64,000 nucleotides of DNA from Pelomonas paludis. Lineage in GTDB: Bacteria > Pseudomonadota > Gammaproteobacteria > Burkholderiales > Burkholderiaceae_C. Where the stretch lies: NCBI RefSeq assembly GCF_039872745.1, contig NZ_JBDPZD010000002.1:372001-436000 (forward strand). Reading direction: 5' to 3'. A program made the translations under genes and the position numbers. Below the pieces are notes generated by a model. It was not told the origin of the DNA. It saw only the letters and a list, made by a program, of their open reading frames with translations, and did not search any database. Below are positions 46,684 through 54,783 of the stretch, piece by piece; the first letter of the stretch is position 1, and each line of letters begins with the position of its first letter.

Positions 46684-48449
46684 TATTGATTTCCTCCCTG
46701 GCTCTGCTGCGCCAAGGCCGCCATCAAACGGCCTTTCACGGTTCGACAGTCCGTTTTGTTCTCAAAGATGCTGCGCGCCTGCTTGTTCCACTGCGCGCCT
46801 TGGACGGCACTCACAAGGCGCTCGGAAACAAGATCGACTTCGCGTGAAATCGCTGTCATCTCATCCTGGGTCAACGCCAGCATCGGTCCGTTCTGAAACT
46901 GAAGCCGGATGAAAATGACGTGTAGAACCAGCCAAGCGCCGTGATTGAGAATCTCTCGTGCAGGGAGTGCCCCCGCTGGCAAGTTGGCGGGATCACCTTC
47001 GGCAGTGGCTCTGGCGCGGACTTTCTCTACGACCACTCGGCCGACTTGGGCTATCCGCCACATTTGCCTTGCCGTGAGGGAGTCGGCGAAGAGCCGTTCG
47101 TAGGAATGGCGTAAGGGGTCGGTTGCTGATACCAACCCCTCCCGCCCAAACAGCTTCTTTTTGTCGGCCTTGGCGGCGGTCACGTAGTCCTGCCAGTCGT
47201 TCGTGGTTACGGTGCAAGCCAGGAATGGCGCAAGTTCACGCGCGCTGAAGCAGGTCGGCGATAGCGGCGGATCGTCGTCCCCCTGCTTGACCAGATAGGT
47301 AATGCCCGCCATCTGCAAGGTCTGCTGCCACATGGCCTGCCGTTCATCGAGCGCAGCAAAATCTTCCAGCTCAACGGCATTCTGGCGGTTACGCGATTGG
47401 GTGACACGATCACCAAAGCCATCAGGCGCGTTCTCAAGACACACAAACGTCGCCATGACTATGGTGGGATGTGCATCGTAGTGGGCCAGTGGCTCGCGGG
47501 CTATCGCCCCAACCGTCTGCGCGCCGTTGATGATGGATAGGCCTCGAATGCGAAACGTGCCAGTCTGCCGATGCGGGTCGCGGGGGTGCTGCTCCGTTAT
47601 GGAGTCGCAGAGGAAGGTGACGCCGTTATTGAAGTAGAAGAAGTGCTGTGCTTCTTGTCGAATCGTCTCGGTTAGTCCAGCATTGACGGTGGTCGTGCCC
47701 TTGAACCGGCGAATGTTCCGATCAACCAGATGCTCCTCGTGTGCCGCCCAAAGATCGGCGAGCCGCTTGGCGTCCATGCGCCCGTAGAACGCCCGGTAGG
47801 GCTCTTGCGTGTGACCGAAGTCCTTCAATTCGACTTCGGCTTCTATGGGCTGGGCCGAAACCCCATCCAGATGCAGATCGTGCAGGGTCGTGAGCCCATA
47901 GGCATGGCATCGAAGAAAGCCCGGATTTGCGCCATTGAACGCACGCTCCAAGTCGGCAAAGATGTCGCGCCGATCATCGGACACCGCCGTGCCGGAATAG
48001 GCCAGCACGACTTTGACCCTGCAGACACCGCTGTTCAACGCATTGGTGATTGCCGCTTGGCGGCTTTGCAAGGCGTTGTTGAAACGATTCCAGCGTCCTT
48101 GCAGAAGGTCGGTTACGCCGTCCCGAAATTTGGATACCTCGCCGAGTTCCGGCTCGCCAGTGCCTGACTCTTTGAACTTGGATTGGACCAGCCAGATCGT
48201 CTGATCCGTTGAAACGAATACTGAGTCGATTCCATGATCCTGACCACCATCGATGCTGGCGGCCACGGACTCATCGAGATTGGCGCCAGCGTCTTCATGC
48301 AGGACGAATGCCGCAATTGCCCTGGACAGAAAGTTGCTTCGCCGAGATTCTGGCGTGTTCCCTGTTCCCGTGATTCGGGTGGAGTAATCTGCATCGAGTT
48401 TCTGGCATAGCAGATCGAGTTCGAGGGGCCGAGCGACAACTGTTGCCAT
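46683..48449 (-). CDS. AIPR-family abortive infection protein with N-terminal nuclease-like domain
   Basis: 588 aa when started at the ATG which overlaps the helicase stop (TGATG); an ATG 5 codons upstream is possible. The AIPR signature is clear: QHFFYFNNGVTFLCDSI, IRGLSIINGAQTVGAI (about 270-320). The N-terminal part has GIDSVFV (D75) followed by IWLVQSKF (Q89, K91), a D...QxK form of the PD-(D/E)XK fold as in Mrr-like enzymes. AIPR proteins are linked to phage resistance and often stand next to Z1-, MutL-like and type III genes. Expected to act with the following GHKL gene. Confidence 0.85.
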   Translation of the reverse strand: MATVVARPLELDLLCQKLDADYSTRITGTGNTPESRRSNFLSRAIAAFVLHEDAGANLDESVAASIDGGQDHGIDSVFVSTDQTIWLVQSKFKESGTGEPELGEVSKFRDGVTDLLQGRWNRFNNALQSRQAAITNALNSGVCRVKVVLAYSGTAVSDDRRDIFADLERAFNGANPGFLRCHAYGLTTLHDLHLDGVSAQPIEAEVELKDFGHTQEPYRAFYGRMDAKRLADLWAAHEEHLVDRNIRRFKGTTTVNAGLTETIRQEAQHFFYFNNGVTFLCDSITEQHPRDPHRQTGTFRIRGLSIINGAQTVGAIAREPLAHYDAHPTIVMATFVCLENAPDGFGDRVTQSRNRQNAVELEDFAALDERQAMWQQTLQMAGITYLVKQGDDDPPLSPTCFSARELAPFLACTVTTNDWQDYVTAAKADKKKLFGREGLVSATDPLRHSYERLFADSLTARQMWRIAQVGRVVVEKVRARATAEGDPANLPAGALPAREILNHGAWLVLHVIFIRLQFQNGPMLALTQDEMTAISREVDLVSERLVSAVQGAQWNKQARSIFENKTDCRTVKGRLMAALAQQSQGGNQ

Positions 48450-51391
48450 CAGACCAGCTCCCATTCGACGGTAAACAGCGTGCGCTCTTCCACCTGCTGC
48501 TGGAGCTGCACTTCCAACTGACTGATGAGGTCATTTCGCTGCGCTTCGACTTCGTCCTGCCGGGCAAACAGCTCCCGGCGCAGTTTGCTACGCTTGCCTT
48601 CCAGCTCACGCTGCTTTTTCTGCCACGAGAGCTTTTCTTCGAGGGTTGGTGAGGTCGCGGCCGTGCGGCGTACCTCCTTGATCTCGCGATCGATCTCCTT
48701 GATCTCCTGCTCCAGACCCAGCTTCAGGTCGTCCGCCCAGGCGTCCAGCTTCTGGACTTCCTGCTCGAAGTAACCGAGGTTGCGCTCGTTGACATCGCGC
48801 AGGAGTGCTGTCTTGCGGGTCTCCACGTCGGCCAGCAGGGTGGCGTCAGGGGCGTTGAACAGACTGGCTGCTTGCGTGGTCGCGGGCAGGCGCAACAGTT
48901 TTTCCGGGTCTTCTTCCGCGAGCACGACGCCGTCGGTCGTGCCCGCGGCAACCAGCAGATGCTGCTCCTGGTTGCCGAAAGTCTCGACCGAGATCAGCTT
49001 CACGGTGAGCCATCCGGCCTTGCCGCGATAGGCTTCGAGGGTGCTGATCTTTGAACCGTAGGCGTTGTAGTCGAAGACGAGTCGAGCCCCGTCGAGTACG
49101 CGAGCCTTGGCCTGCTCGATGCCCCATCGCGCCAGCGGATGATTGATGCGGTATAGATGCGCGTCGCCGGAGCGGCGGGGCAACTCGTAGCGCCCCAGTT
49201 CGATGCCCGCGAGACCGCCATGCTCGATTCCAGTCGGTATGTGGCGGAGATCGAAGCCGTCGTCATCGAAGGCGGCGCAATGGACCAGTTCCGCGCGGGT
49301 CAGGTCCATCAGCATGCGCTCGAAGCGGTTGCGCGCGTTGCGGCTGTCGTCTGCCCGCATGCGCAGCTTCTCCTGCACCTCCTCATCAAAGTTCTCAAGC
49401 AAGACCTGCCGCGTCTTGACCATCGCCTCGTTGATCTCGCCGGAGAGGTCGAGCTGGAGTTGCTCGAAGCTGGACTTGATTTCTTCGGGCTCTCGGCAGT
49501 TCTGGTAGATCTCGGCGATACGCCGCTCGAAATCGACACCGGAGCCGATGGCGCCGAGAACTTCGTCGCTGGCCCCGAATACACCTTCGAAGAGCTGGAA
49601 CTTCTGCGACAGCAGCTCGTACACCCGTGCATCGGCCTCATTACTGCGGTCGACGAAGTTGACCACCACCACGTCGAATTTCTGACCGTAGCGGTGGCAC
49701 CGTCCAATGCGTTGTTCGATGCGCTGCGGGTTCCAGGGCAGGTCGTAGTTGATGACGAGCGAGCAGAACTGGAGGTTGATGCCTTCGGCCCCAGCCTCGG
49801 TGGCAATCATGACCTTGCCGCGCTCCTTGAAGTGCTCGACCAGGGCTGCGCGGGTGTCGGCGGTCTTGGAGCCGGTGATGCGGTCGGTGCCTTCGTGGCG
49901 TTTCAGCCAGTCCTTATAGATGGCCTGCGCGCGCTGGTCGCTGTTGGTGCCGTTGAAGAGCACGATGCCGTCGCCGTATGGCGTGTCGGCCAGCAAGTTG
50001 AGGAGGTATTCCTGCGTGCGCCTGGACTCGGTGAAGATGATGGCCTTTCTGGCCGCGCCCAACCGATCCAGTTCGGCGAAGGCGCGAACCAGCGCAGTGA
50101 GTAGCGCCTTACCCTTGGCGTTGTCACGAATGTTGGTTGCCAGCGTTTTGAAGTGGCGAAGTTCCTCAATCTCGTGCGCGATGGCATCACGCTCGGAGCG
50201 GTTCGTTGCCTCTTTGCCCGGCTCTTGGTCCTCCCATTCGTCGGCGGTCTCGTCGAGCGACTCGTAGTCCTCGTCCAGTTCTTCGGCGAGATCGGGAACC
50301 ACGGGAGCTTGATCCAGCACGCCCTGGAGACGCTTGGCCATTGTCTCCAACGCACCCGCAATCGCGTGCGTGCTGGAAGCAAGCAGCTTCCACAGCACGA
50401 GTGAAATCAGTTGGCGCTGCCCGTCGGGCAGGGCCTTGAGGTTGGGGCGGCGCAGATAGTCGGCGACGAGCCTGGAAAGTTCCTGCTCTTCGCTCGATGG
50501 CGTGAACTCCTCGACGATGGCCCTGCGTGCTGTGTACGAAACGTAGGGCTGAACCTGTTTGCGCAGGGTGCGCTTGCAGATGGGGGCCAGCCGGTCACGC
50601 AGGCTGCTGAAGGATTGCTCTCTGCCAGTGAACTGCGAGCGGAAGCTATCAAGGTCTCCGAACACGCGGTCATCGATGAAGCTGACCAGCCCATAGAGTT
50701 CGAGCAATGAGTTCTGCAACGGCGTCGCGGTCAGAAGCACCTTGGAGTGAACGCGCGACAACGCCTCCTTGAGGGTCTTGGCGATGACATTGCTGGTCTT
50801 GTAAACGTTGCGCAGGCGATGCGCTTCGTCGAGCACGACCAAGTCCCAGTCAATGCCCTTGACGTCGTCGGCCTTGGCCTTTGCGAACTGGTAGGAACAG
50901 ATGATCGGGCCGGACGCGAACAAGAATGGATTCTGCCGCTCCTGCTTGCGGATCGCGTTGTAGTTTTTGGCTTCAAGGATCAGCCCTTGCAGGCCGAACT
51001 TGTCCTGCAACTCCTGGTGCCACTGCTTACGCAGGTTCGCCGGAACAATGATGAGCATCTTCCGTCGCCGTTCGGCCCAGCGTTGGGAGATGACCAAACC
51101 GGCTTCGATGGTCTTGCCCAGACCAACCTCGTCGGCGAGGATCACGCCGCGTGAGAGCGGGTTGCGGCAAGCGAAGAGCGCGGCCTCGACTTGATGAGGA
51201 TTCAGATCGACTTGCGAATCGACCAAGGTTGAGGCCAGCGACTCCACAGAGTCGCCCGCCGCGCGTCGGGTCAGCAGCCAGGCGAAGTACTGGCTCTGGT
51301 GCGGCGTTAGAAGCTGCTGTGTTGTCAACGGCGATCCCCCCCCTTGTTCTTTTCCGGATGCGATTCGGTCGTTGACTTGGCGCACGCTCAC
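48449..51391 (-). CDS. SNF2-type helicase resembling DISARM DrmD
   Basis: 980 aa; GTG start at 51391 overlaps the HTH stop (GTGA). Motor: Walker A DEVGLGKT (87-94), DEAH (188-191), TATPLQNS, and the RCHRYGQ motif VI (about 562-573). The last 200 residues are a strongly charged coiled coil (EQEIKEIDREIKEVRR, EEKLSWQKKQRELEGK). Length, motifs and neighbours match DrmD-like helicases; in class 1 DISARM DrmD stands by an adenine methylase, but no drmA, drmB or drmC is here. It probably translocates on DNA for the defence operon. Confidence 0.85.
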   Translation of the reverse strand: MSVRQVNDRIASGKEQGGGSPLTTQQLLTPHQSQYFAWLLTRRAAGDSVESLASTLVDSQVDLNPHQVEAALFACRNPLSRGVILADEVGLGKTIEAGLVISQRWAERRRKMLIIVPANLRKQWHQELQDKFGLQGLILEAKNYNAIRKQERQNPFLFASGPIICSYQFAKAKADDVKGIDWDLVVLDEAHRLRNVYKTSNVIAKTLKEALSRVHSKVLLTATPLQNSLLELYGLVSFIDDRVFGDLDSFRSQFTGREQSFSSLRDRLAPICKRTLRKQVQPYVSYTARRAIVEEFTPSSEEQELSRLVADYLRRPNLKALPDGQRQLISLVLWKLLASSTHAIAGALETMAKRLQGVLDQAPVVPDLAEELDEDYESLDETADEWEDQEPGKEATNRSERDAIAHEIEELRHFKTLATNIRDNAKGKALLTALVRAFAELDRLGAARKAIIFTESRRTQEYLLNLLADTPYGDGIVLFNGTNSDQRAQAIYKDWLKRHEGTDRITGSKTADTRAALVEHFKERGKVMIATEAGAEGINLQFCSLVINYDLPWNPQRIEQRIGRCHRYGQKFDVVVVNFVDRSNEADARVYELLSQKFQLFEGVFGASDEVLGAIGSGVDFERRIAEIYQNCREPEEIKSSFEQLQLDLSGEINEAMVKTRQVLLENFDEEVQEKLRMRADDSRNARNRFERMLMDLTRAELVHCAAFDDDGFDLRHIPTGIEHGGLAGIELGRYELPRRSGDAHLYRINHPLARWGIEQAKARVLDGARLVFDYNAYGSKISTLEAYRGKAGWLTVKLISVETFGNQEQHLLVAAGTTDGVVLAEEDPEKLLRLPATTQAASLFNAPDATLLADVETRKTALLRDVNERNLGYFEQEVQKLDAWADDLKLGLEQEIKEIDREIKEVRRTAATSPTLEEKLSWQKKQRELEGKRSKLRRELFARQDEVEAQRNDLISQLEVQLQQQVEERTLFTVEWELV

Positions 51392-51588
51392 TCGGCCTCC
51401 GGCTTCTTCTTGCTGATGCTTTCGGCGATCCAGCGATCCAGCTCTGAGCGGCGAAAGCGCCAGGTACCTCCAAGCTTGAACGCCGGAATCTCTCCTTTCT
51501 GGGCAAGGCGATAGACCGTCCGCTTCCCGGCTTTGAGGTAGGCCGCGACCTCCTCCAGCGTGAGGATCTCGCTCTCGACTTCAGTCAT
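51388..51588 (-). CDS. MerR/BldC-type HTH regulator heading cargo 2
   Basis: 66 aa from ATG 51588 (the frame is open upstream without protein-like content). Core EILTLEEVAAYLKAGKRTVYRLA and IPAFKLGGTWRFRRSELDRWI, as in the regulator at 19174. It is the first gene of the minus-strand operon and overlaps the helicase by 4 bases, so it is produced with the operon and can autoregulate it. A clear promoter is not visible; the 224 bases upstream (to 51812) contain no other gene I can support. Confidence 0.8.
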   Translation of the reverse strand: MTEVESEILTLEEVAAYLKAGKRTVYRLAQKGEIPAFKLGGTWRFRRSELDRWIAESISKKKPEAE

Positions 51589-51812
51589 CCGGAAACCATC
51601 CGATTTGGCCTTTCGTAGCCTTGGATTGCCAAGTTTAGCCAATTCTACCAGGCCGCGGTAGGCGCTGGCCAACTCCGCAATCCGGGGAGCCTTGCGCAGT
51701 TGATGGCCAGTTCGGCCTGGGAATCCGGTCAACCCGTAGTTCCCATTCCCTGCGGCGCAAAGCGAGAGCGCGGCACAGCATCTGGCCATCCGCATCAACG
51801 GGGAATGGCTCG
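51589..51812. other. 224-bp gap at the border of cargo 2 and the conjugation module
   Basis: No gene supported. On the minus strand it must hold the promoter of the defence operon; on the plus strand it must hold the start of the RAQPRD operon or a read-through region. I see no strong -35/-10 pair on either strand and no terminal repeat. Confidence 0.4.
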
Positions 51813-52166
51813 ATGGGACAGACCAACCGCCGCGCATCCGCATGGCCTTCGCTGGCCGTGCTGCTGGCCGTGTCGCTCTCGGCCCTGCAACCCGCCATTG
51901 CCGACGACACCCCGGAGCGTGAGCAGCTCGCCGCGCTCGCGCGCCAGCTCGACCTGATCGACCGACTGGTCGAGCACGCCACCACCACCGCGCCGCAGGC
52001 GCGCGCCCGCTACCACTTCGACTACGCCCGGCTGCGCGCCGACCTGAAACGCGTGCGCACCGGCGTGCAGGACTTCCTCGTGCCTCAGCGCGCCCAGCCG
52101 CGCGATCCCGTTCCGCTGGCCGGCGACTACCTGCGCCGCGACGAACAGGAGGAGCCCTCGCCATGA
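51813..52166 (+). CDS. RAQPRD-family ICE protein
   Basis: 117 aa, ATG 51813. Signal peptide to about residue 30 (SLAVLLAVSLSALQPAIA). The family name motif is literally present: QRAQPRDPVPL at about residues 91-101, with EREQLAALARQLDLIDRLVEHA in front. RAQPRD (TIGR01690) proteins are periplasmic parts of the MPF_G apparatus. It restarts the conjugation module after cargo 2 and overlaps TIGR03758 by 4 bases. Confidence 0.9.
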   Translation: MGQTNRRASAWPSLAVLLAVSLSALQPAIADDTPEREQLAALARQLDLIDRLVEHATTTAPQARARYHFDYARLRADLKRVRTGVQDFLVPQRAQPRDPVPLAGDYLRRDEQEEPSP

Positions 52167-52396
52167 CCGCCGAGCAGATCGCCGCCTTCCAGGCCAACGG
52201 CGGCTTTGCGCCTTCGGCGGTGTCCGTCGTGGTGCTCGGCTTCGTGTTCGCGGTGCTGCTGTTGTGGGGCGTGTGGGCCATGCGCACGGCCTACGTGGGC
52301 TGGGCCGAGAACCGCATCAACCAACGTCAGTTCCTGGGCGTCTGCATCCGCTTCGTCGCGATGTACCTGGTGCTGACCTTCTTCCTCCTCTCCTGA
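52163..52396 (+). CDS. TIGR03758 ICE membrane protein
   Basis: 77 aa, ATG 52163. Two membrane spans (about 17-40 and 58-76) around a short loop WAENRINQRQFLGVC. A small integral membrane part of the T4SS; in the family it stands before TIGR03745. No function beyond that is established. Confidence 0.85.
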   Translation: MTAEQIAAFQANGGFAPSAVSVVVLGFVFAVLLLWGVWAMRTAYVGWAENRINQRQFLGVCIRFVAMYLVLTFFLLS

Positions 52397-52418
52397 CCAC
52401 CACGAAGGGCCATCGATC

Positions 52419-52787
52419 ATGCACACGCCTCCGACTACTTCTCGCGTTCCCTCGCGCATCGCCGCGCTGCTGGCGCCGTTGGCGCTCCTGGGACTGCCGC
52501 CATCCGCGTTCGCGCAGGGCCTGCCGACCATGGAAGACCCCTCGCGCGGCCAGGGCAGCGGCATCCTGCAGACCTTGCAGAACTACGGCTACGACATCGT
52601 GCTGCTGATCGCGCTGCTCGTGGTCGCCTCGATGTTCGTCGGTGTCTGCTATCACGCCTACACACGCTACTCGGAGATCCACACGGGCCGCGCCACCTGG
52701 GGCCAGTTCGGGCTGACGGTCGCCGTGGGTGCGATCCTGTTGGTCGTCGGCATCTGGCTGCTGACCAAAGCCACCGGCGTGCTGTAA
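52419..52787 (+). CDS. TIGR03745 ICE membrane protein
   Basis: 122 aa, ATG 52419. Signal/anchor (ALLAPLALLGLPPSAFAQG) followed by a conserved MEDPSRGQGSGILQTLQNYGYDI and two membrane spans (about 57-77 and 98-118). Size and layout resemble a VirB2/TraA-type pilin precursor, and it is the best pilin candidate of the system; the assignment to the conjugative pilin is an inference. Confidence 0.85.
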   Translation: MHTPPTTSRVPSRIAALLAPLALLGLPPSAFAQGLPTMEDPSRGQGSGILQTLQNYGYDIVLLIALLVVASMFVGVCYHAYTRYSEIHTGRATWGQFGLTVAVGAILLVVGIWLLTKATGVL

Positions 52788-52799
52788 GGGCTGCACGTG

Positions 52800-53210
52800 A
52801 TGGCCACCCCCGCGGAGACAGCGCGCGATGCGCTGGTGACGTTCCTGCCGCACCGGTTGAATCGCCAGCCGGTGGTCGTGCGCGGACTGACCGCCGATGA
52901 GCTGTGGATCTGCGCTGGCCTGTCGGCGGCCGCCGGGCTCGTGCTCGGTGTGCCATTGGCCTGGCTGACGCGCAGCATTGCCATGGTGCCTACGCTGATC
53001 GTCGCCGGCATCGCGCTCGGCGTCTTCGTCGGCGGTGGCTTCCTGCGCAGCCAGAAGCGCGGCCGGCCCGACACCTGGCTGTACCGGCAGCTTCAGTGGC
53101 GGTTGACCTTGCGCTATCCAGTGCTCGCCGCTCACCTGGGCGGGTGCCGTCTGATCATCCGCACGGGCTGGTGGAGCACACGGCGCACGGCCCACCGAGG
53201 TGCGGCATGA
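52800..53210 (+). CDS. TIGR03750 conjugal transfer protein
   Basis: 136 aa from ATG 52800 (GTG 52797 directly upstream is possible). Two membrane segments at about 37-57 and 60-80 and the segment VTFLPHRLNRQPVVVRGLTADEL at the start, followed by a basic C terminus (RGRPDTWLYRQLQWRL). The layout is that of VirB3/TraL-like proteins, which anchor the ATPase at the membrane. Overlaps TIGR03746 by 4 bases. Confidence 0.85.
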   Translation: MATPAETARDALVTFLPHRLNRQPVVVRGLTADELWICAGLSAAAGLVLGVPLAWLTRSIAMVPTLIVAGIALGVFVGGGFLRSQKRGRPDTWLYRQLQWRLTLRYPVLAAHLGGCRLIIRTGWWSTRRTAHRGAA

Positions 53211-53881
53211 GCCGTTTCAAGAATGAGGTCGCGCACCTGCAGGCACACGTGAAGACGCTGCGCCTGGGCGGCGCGGCGCTGTTTGTGGTGGCGCTGCTGC
53301 TCGGCTTCGGCTGGTGGAGCGCGCCGCGCGATCTGACCATCCACGTGCCCCCCGACCTGCGCTCGGGCAGCGTGCGCAAGTGGTGGGACGTGCCGCCCGA
53401 GAGCGTGTACGCGTTCAGCTTCTACATCTGGCAGCAGGTGCAGCGCTGGCCCACCAACGGCGAGACCGACTACCCGCGCAACCTGCACGCGCTGTCGGCC
53501 TACCTGACGCCGAGCTGCCGGGCCTTCCTGCAACAGGACTACGAGTACCGTCGCGCAAGCGGCGAGCTGCGGCAGCGCGTGCGCGGCATCTACGAGATTC
53601 CCGGCCGCGGCTATGGCGACAGCCCCAGCACGCGCGTCAAGGCGGTTTCCGACCGCGATTGGATCGTCACGCTGGACGTGAGCGCCGACGAGTACCACGG
53701 CTCCGAGCAGGTCAAGCGTGCCCTGGTGCGCTACGCCCTGAAGGTTGTGCGCATGGACGTCGATCCCGAGCGCAACCCCTTCGGCCTGGCGCTGGACTGC
53801 CATGCCAGCGCGCCTCAGCGCATCGAGACGTCACCGACGCCCGGCGCCGCATCCGGCCACTCGCAGGGAGACTCCCCATGA
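53207..53881 (+). CDS. TIGR03746 ICE protein (VirB8/TraE-like position)
   Basis: 224 aa, ATG 53207. One N-terminal membrane span (about 21-38, GGAALFVVALLLGFGWW) and a periplasmic domain with DLTIHVPPDLRSG and VYAFSFYIWQQVQRWP, LDVSADEY and VRYALKVVRMDVDPERNPFGL, typical of TIGR03746. It stands in the position of the TraE/VirB8-like subunit. Overlaps TIGR03749 by 4 bases. Confidence 0.85.
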   Translation: MSRFKNEVAHLQAHVKTLRLGGAALFVVALLLGFGWWSAPRDLTIHVPPDLRSGSVRKWWDVPPESVYAFSFYIWQQVQRWPTNGETDYPRNLHALSAYLTPSCRAFLQQDYEYRRASGELRQRVRGIYEIPGRGYGDSPSTRVKAVSDRDWIVTLDVSADEYHGSEQVKRALVRYALKVVRMDVDPERNPFGLALDCHASAPQRIETSPTPGAASGHSQGDSP

Positions 53882-54783
53882 AACGCCATGCCCTGTCGGC
53901 CTCTGCCGGCGTCTTGCTGTGGCTCGCGCTCGCGCCGGCTCAGGCTGAAGAAATCCTGCGCTGGGAACGCCTGCCGCTGGCGGTGCCGCTGGTGGTCGGC
54001 CAGGAGCGCGTGATCTTCATCGACCGCAACGTGCGTGTCGGCGTACCGGACAGCGCGGCCGCGCACCTGCGGGTGCAGAGCGCCGGCGGCGCGATCTACC
54101 TGCGGGCGAGCGAGCCGCTGCCGCCGACGCGGCTGCAGTTGCAGGACGTGGAGTCCGGCGCGCTGATTCTCCTCGACATCGCCGCCGAACCAGCGCAGGA
54201 CGGACAGCCCCCGCTGGAGCCGGTGCGCATCGTGGACGCGCAGCAGTCGCCCGCCACGCGCTACGGCGGCGAGGCGGTCAGCGCCACGGAAGCCGCCGCA
54301 CCGGATCGGCCAGTGCGCAAGCGCGAAACACCCGCTCCGGTCGTGCTGACACGTTACGCCGCGCAGAATCTGTACGCGCCGTTGCGTACCGTCGAGCCGG
54401 TCGCCGGGATCGGCCGCGTGAACCTGCGCCGCGACCTCCCGCTGGACACCCTGCTGCCGACGCTGCCGGTGCAGGCGCGGGCCTTGGCCGCCTGGCGGCT
54501 CGAAGACCAGTGGGTGACGGCGGTGCGGCTCACCAACACGGCGGCGCGCTGGCTGGACCTCGATCCGCGTGCGCTGCAGGGCAATTTCGTGGCGGCCACC
54601 TTCCAGCACCCGAACCTGGGGCCGGCCGGCCACGCGTCCGACACCACCGTGGTCTACCTGGTCACGCGCGGCCGCGGTCTGGCCGAGGCGCTGCTGCCCA
54701 GGCTGAGCCCCATCGACGCCAGCGTGAATCTGCCGCCGTCCGGTGCCGCCGGCACGGCAGGAGGAGCGTCTGATGAAAAGTAA
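53878..54783 (+). CDS. TIGR03749 ICE protein (TraK/VirB9-like)
   Basis: 301 aa, ATG 53878. Signal peptide (LSASAGVLLWLALAPAQA). Beta-rich N terminus with ILRWERLPLAVPLVVGQERVIFIDRN and LQDVESGALILLDI, then a C-terminal domain with WRLEDQWVTAVRLTN and ALQGNFVAATFQHPNLGP. Such two-domain beta proteins are outer-membrane-complex TraK/VirB9-like parts. It overlaps the next gene by 11 bases. Confidence 0.85.
   Translation: MKRHALSASAGVLLWLALAPAQAEEILRWERLPLAVPLVVGQERVIFIDRNVRVGVPDSAAAHLRVQSAGGAIYLRASEPLPPTRLQLQDVESGALILLDIAAEPAQDGQPPLEPVRIVDAQQSPATRYGGEAVSATEAAAPDRPVRKRETPAPVVLTRYAAQNLYAPLRTVEPVAGIGRVNLRRDLPLDTLLPTLPVQARALAAWRLEDQWVTAVRLTNTAARWLDLDPRALQGNFVAATFQHPNLGPAGHASDTTVVYLVTRGRGLAEALLPRLSPIDASVNLPPSGAAGTAGGASDEK

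Noticed and set aside
48449..51391. Complete DISARM system.
   Set aside because: Only a DrmD-like helicase and a methylase (of type III Mod type) are present; drmA, drmB and drmC are missing.
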